Shown: positions 62,867-64,000 of the stretch, in pieces
Position numbering within the stretch: the stretch's first letter is position 1
How the letters are laid out: each line of letters starts with the position of its first letter
DNA from: an uncultured Actinobaculum sp.
GTDB taxonomy: Bacteria > Actinomycetota > Actinomycetes > Actinomycetales > Actinomycetaceae
DNA: 64,000 nt
NCBI GenBank assembly: GCA_938020505.1
Contig: CALIHR010000027.1
Coordinates: forward strand, 71,829-135,828
Direction of reading: 5' to 3'
Translations under genes and position numbers: made by a program
Notes under the pieces: model-generated
Database searches by the model: none
What the model was told of the DNA's origin: nothing
The model's input: only the letters and a program-made list of their open reading frames with translations

Positions 62867-63127
62867 GACCTGACTTTCAACTAGGCGGATGCGCCCGCGC
62901 GAGGGACACGCCTGTACACGTCTGGCGCGGACTGAAACGCAGTGCTCGCAAGTCATGCCGGTGACGACAGGCTTGTACGCATCTGGCGCGGACGACATCG
63001 GTTCGAGGTCGGCGCGTCTGGGAGGCCGGCCTGCCGTCGGACAACAGCCGACATGCCGCGGGGCGGGCGCAGCGTGCCGTCAGACGACGCCGCACCCGCC
63101 CCACGACGAGGCGTCACTCAGCGGCAC
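62867..63127. other. Convergent gap with an approximate direct repeat
   Basis: No gene. An imperfect direct repeat is visible: GTACACGTCTGGCGCGGAC at about 62913-62931 and GTACGCATCTGGCGCGGAC at about 62975-62993. Nothing else stands out. Confidence 0.5.
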
Positions 63128-64000
63128 TCAGCCAAGGCCGCCCTTTTCTTGCTTGCGGACGGCGGCCACGGTGTCCTTGCCCGCGCCGGTCCAGTCGCCC
63201 ACGACGAGCTTGTCACTGGCCCGCCCGTAGACGAAGGACGTGTCCGCGTCGCCTCCAGAGAGGTCGTTCTTCACGAACAGGGTTGCGCCGCGGCGGACGG
63301 ACACGGTGTCCTTGCCGTCGCCGTTCCAATCGCCGACGAAGGCGACGTCGTCGCTGCGCCCGTAGGCGAAGGTGCGATCGGCCTCGCCGCCCGTCAGGGT
63401 GTCGCGAAGAAGGTTGGTGTACCCGCGGCGGACGCCGAGGGTGGCCTTGCCGTCGCCGTCCCAGTCGCCCGCGAGGCCGCGATCCGAAGCCTTGCCGTAG
63501 GGAACGGTGATGTCGGCCGCGCCCGAGGCCGTGGCGTTGTACTTGATCGAGAAGACGTTGCCGTTCTTGACGGCGATGTCATCCTTCTTGTCGCCGTTGA
63601 AGTCGGCCACGAGCACTTGGCCCGATCCCGTCCCGGGGAAGGTCGCAGCGGTGGTCTTCGCGTCAGACCGGTTGGAATCGTAGAAGGTGTAGTTCTCGCC
63701 GTTGCGGATTGCGACGGTCGAAACGCCGTCGCCGTCCCAGTCACCCGCGATGACCTCGCCGCCTGCAGGGATCTTCATGCCGAGCTTCGCGATGGAAGCC
63801 GGGAACTGGTCGGCGAAGTAGAGGTTGCAGGCGTCATCGGCCAGGCAGGGATCCGCGATCGGCTTCTGGCTGTTGTCTGCCGGAGGCTTGGGCGTCGGGT
63901 TGCTGGGCGAGGGGTTCGGGTCGGTGGGCTTCGGCGAAGGTGCCGGGTCGGTGGGCTTCGGCGAGGGAGCCGGGTCGGTGGGCTTCGGCGAAGGTGCCGG
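63128..64000 (-). CDS. Secreted FG-GAP/VCBS-repeat protein, 5' end outside the window
   Basis: Only the C-terminal 290 residues are visible; the gene runs off the right edge. A Pro-rich linker of tandem PAPSPKPTD units (27-bp repeats, about 63885-64000) leads to CLADDACNLYFADQFP and then about six FG-GAP/VCBS-type repeats with AGDWDGDG, VADFNGDKKDD, VGDWNGDGKD and similar calcium-binding DxDGDG motifs. Such repeats form a beta-propeller at the end of secreted hydrolases or amidases in actinobacteria. The catalytic domain, if any, is upstream. It is convergent with the excalibur gene, another calcium-binding surface protein. Confidence 0.85.
   Translation of the reverse strand, partial: PAPSPKPTDPAPSPKPTDPAPSPKPTDPNPSPSNPTPKPPADNSQKPIADPCLADDACNLYFADQFPASIAKLGMKIPAGGEVIAGDWDGDGVSTVAIRNGENYTFYDSNRSDAKTTAATFPGTGSGQVLVADFNGDKKDDIAVKNGNVFSIKYNATASGAADITVPYGKASDRGLAGDWDGDGKATLGVRRGYTNLLRDTLTGGEADRTFAYGRSDDVAFVGDWNGDGKDTVSVRRGATLFVKNDLSGGDADTSFVYGRASDKLVVGDWTGAGKDTVAAVRKQEKGGLG

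Overview
The window is GC-rich, densely coding DNA from an actinobacterium, most likely of the Actinomycetaceae type (inference from gene order and protein style; no rRNA is present to confirm it). Two conserved near-origin blocks are recognisable. The first, read on the minus strand from a divergent point near 14.8 kb, is NUDIX hydrolase, DUF6049 protein, pseudokinase/discoidin protein, trxB, then (after a methyltransferase pair, an aminotransferase and a D-Ala-D-Ala ligase) parB at the left edge. This matches the Mycobacterium pcnA-mutT4-Rv3909-mviN-trxB-parB order, except that the MurJ/MviN flippase domain is missing. The second block runs to the right: pcnA, an MFS transporter, an AI-2E family protein, a class A penicillin-binding protein, then rpsF-ssb-rpsR-rplI ending in a clear terminator, and finally MATE transporter and dnaB.

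Between rplI (23.9 kb) and MATE/dnaB (42.4 kb) lie about 18.5 kb of accessory DNA. In order it holds a decayed DUF262 (GmrSD-like) gene, a type VII secretion (T7SS) substrate operon (WXG100-like protein, 376-aa WXG-domain protein, small charged protein) with a divergent membrane protein, remnants of a toxin/RHH-antitoxin pair, a heterodimeric ABC exporter divergent from a padR-ABC ATPase-FtsX permease operon with two palindromic operators between them, a secreted trypsin-like protease with a coupled lipoprotein and a dead copy of the protease, and an orphan otnK-ltnD pair for four-carbon acid sugars. A cluster of DnaA-box-like sequences (two exact TTATCCACA) fills the gap upstream of dnaB.

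Right of dnaB are a pyridoxal/HMP kinase, a second T7SS effector locus (WXG-like partner, calpain-type cysteine protease with intact Cys-His-Asn triad, translationally coupled lipoprotein), an aldo/keto reductase, a full iron-siderophore uptake operon (binding protein, two permeases, ATPase, siderophore-interacting reductase) behind an IdeR/DtxR-like box, an NAD malic enzyme, an S33 hydrolase, a BsuBI/PstI-type restriction-modification pair, an excalibur-domain coiled-coil protein, and the C-terminal part of a secreted FG-GAP/VCBS-repeat protein cut by the right edge.

The most interesting items are the two T7SS-effector loci (especially the calpain effector with a coupled lipoprotein as possible immunity factor), the DnaA-box cluster before dnaB, the methyltransferase with an unknown translationally linked partner, and the loss of murJ from its usual locus. 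No tRNA, rRNA, transposase or CRISPR array was seen.
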